A stretch of DNA of 12,794 nucleotides from positions 1-12,794 of the forward strand of contig MEHH01000045.1 in the NCBI GenBank assembly GCA_001940755.1. The letters are read 5' to 3'. Position numbers and translations under genes: made by a program. Origin of the DNA: Candidatus Heimdallarchaeota archaeon AB_125. GTDB taxonomy: Archaea > Asgardarchaeota > Heimdallarchaeia > Heimdallarchaeales > Heimdallarchaeaceae. Shown here piece by piece: positions 12,570-12,794 of this stretch. The notes below the pieces were generated by a model. It was not told the origin of the DNA. It saw only the letters and a program-made list of their open reading frames with translations, and did no database searches. Numbering within the stretch: position 1 is the stretch's first letter; each line of letters starts with the position of its first letter.

Positions 12570-12794
12570 TCAAACTGGTCTTAATGACTCTTCATTTATC
12601 CTTGTCTTACATATTGGACATGACCCATGTGCGTTTATCCATTCGACTATGTGCAACTTATGAAAAATATGGTTGCACTCATGTATTTGAACTATTTTTT
12701 CTCCCTTAACAATGATTTTTTTGCATATTTCACAATGTGGCATTTCTTCCCCACAGTTTAAACAAGCAGCTGATCCGTCCTCGTTTTCCTGAAG
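12570..12794 (-). CDS. C-terminal part of a second RING-finger protein (partial)
   Basis: A 74-codon frame enters from the right edge and stops at TGA 12570-12572. It holds CLNCG, then a RING: CEIC-x15-C-x-H-x2-H-x2-H-x10-CPIC, ending 13 residues later at LRPV. Ligand types and every spacing are the same as in the membrane RING protein at 4855-7548, including His as sixth ligand, and the CLNCG lead-in and the x-I-F-H and E-W positions are shared. The two are therefore paralogues at least in the C-terminal domain. Whether this one also has a membrane and outside part cannot be seen. Its end lies next to tRNA copy D, so it may be the first gene beyond the array or the last gene of another cassette. 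Confidence 0.78.
   Translation of the reverse strand, partial: LQENEDGSAACLNCGEEMPHCEICKKIIVKGEKIVQIHECNHIFHKLHIVEWINAHGSCPICKTRINEESLRPV

Noticed and set aside
12299..12709. 136-codon plus-strand frame at the right end
   Set aside because: It overlaps the repeat peptide in another frame, reads through tRNA copy D and runs antisense to a clear RING domain. No ribosome site precedes its ATG, whereas a perfect one precedes 12340.

Overview
The window looks archaeal and is AT-rich. Most genes have a TATA-like box about 25-40 bases before the start codon and little or no leader, and Shine-Dalgarno sites appear mainly where a leader or an upstream cistron exists. A membrane protein ending in a eukaryote-like RING finger, plus a second RING gene at the right edge, suggests an Asgard archaeon. 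That placement is inference; no ribosomal or other marker gene is present.

Layout: the left edge holds the tail of an unidentified gene, then an apparently intact tRNA-Cys (123-196, anticodon GCA, U73, encoded CCA). To its right lie about 12 kb of accessory genes. On the minus strand these are: a large TnpB/Cas12-like protein with a hairpin-rich 3' end; a SIR2 + TPR protein; a membrane RING protein; a two-gene operon of a wHTH-PLD-like nuclease and a GIY-YIG-like nuclease; and an LRR-HEPN protein. A tiny plus-strand pilin-like membrane gene sits after the membrane RING gene, in divergent orientation. To the right, on the plus strand, are a DUF4365-type nuclease-like gene and a 50-residue repeat peptide with a strong Shine-Dalgarno site. 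The window ends inside a minus-strand gene encoding a second RING.

The main structural signal is that the 3' part of tRNA-Cys recurs three more times in the same orientation: 10511-10569, 12085-12129 and 12533-12552. All end exactly at the CCA. These copies cut the region into cassettes: a multi-gene block, then the DUF4365 gene alone, then the small peptide alone. This is the pattern expected from repeated site-specific integration at a tRNA-Cys 3' end. No integrase is in the window. The copy at 10511 has a compensatory base-pair change in its T stem, so it descends from a different working tRNA-Cys rather than from decay of the left one.

Functionally, the cargo is enriched for domains used in immunity and nucleic-acid conflict: SIR2 (NAD-consuming in many defence proteins), HEPN (RNase), PLD and GIY-YIG nuclease folds, a PD-(D/E)XK-like DUF4365 domain, and a TnpB-like guide-RNA protein whose third RuvC aspartate appears to be histidine. 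I read the region as a defence or accessory island at tRNA-Cys. The membrane RING protein has four beta-rich extracellular segments and may couple an outside signal to ubiquitin-like modification. Function assignments rest on motifs read by eye.
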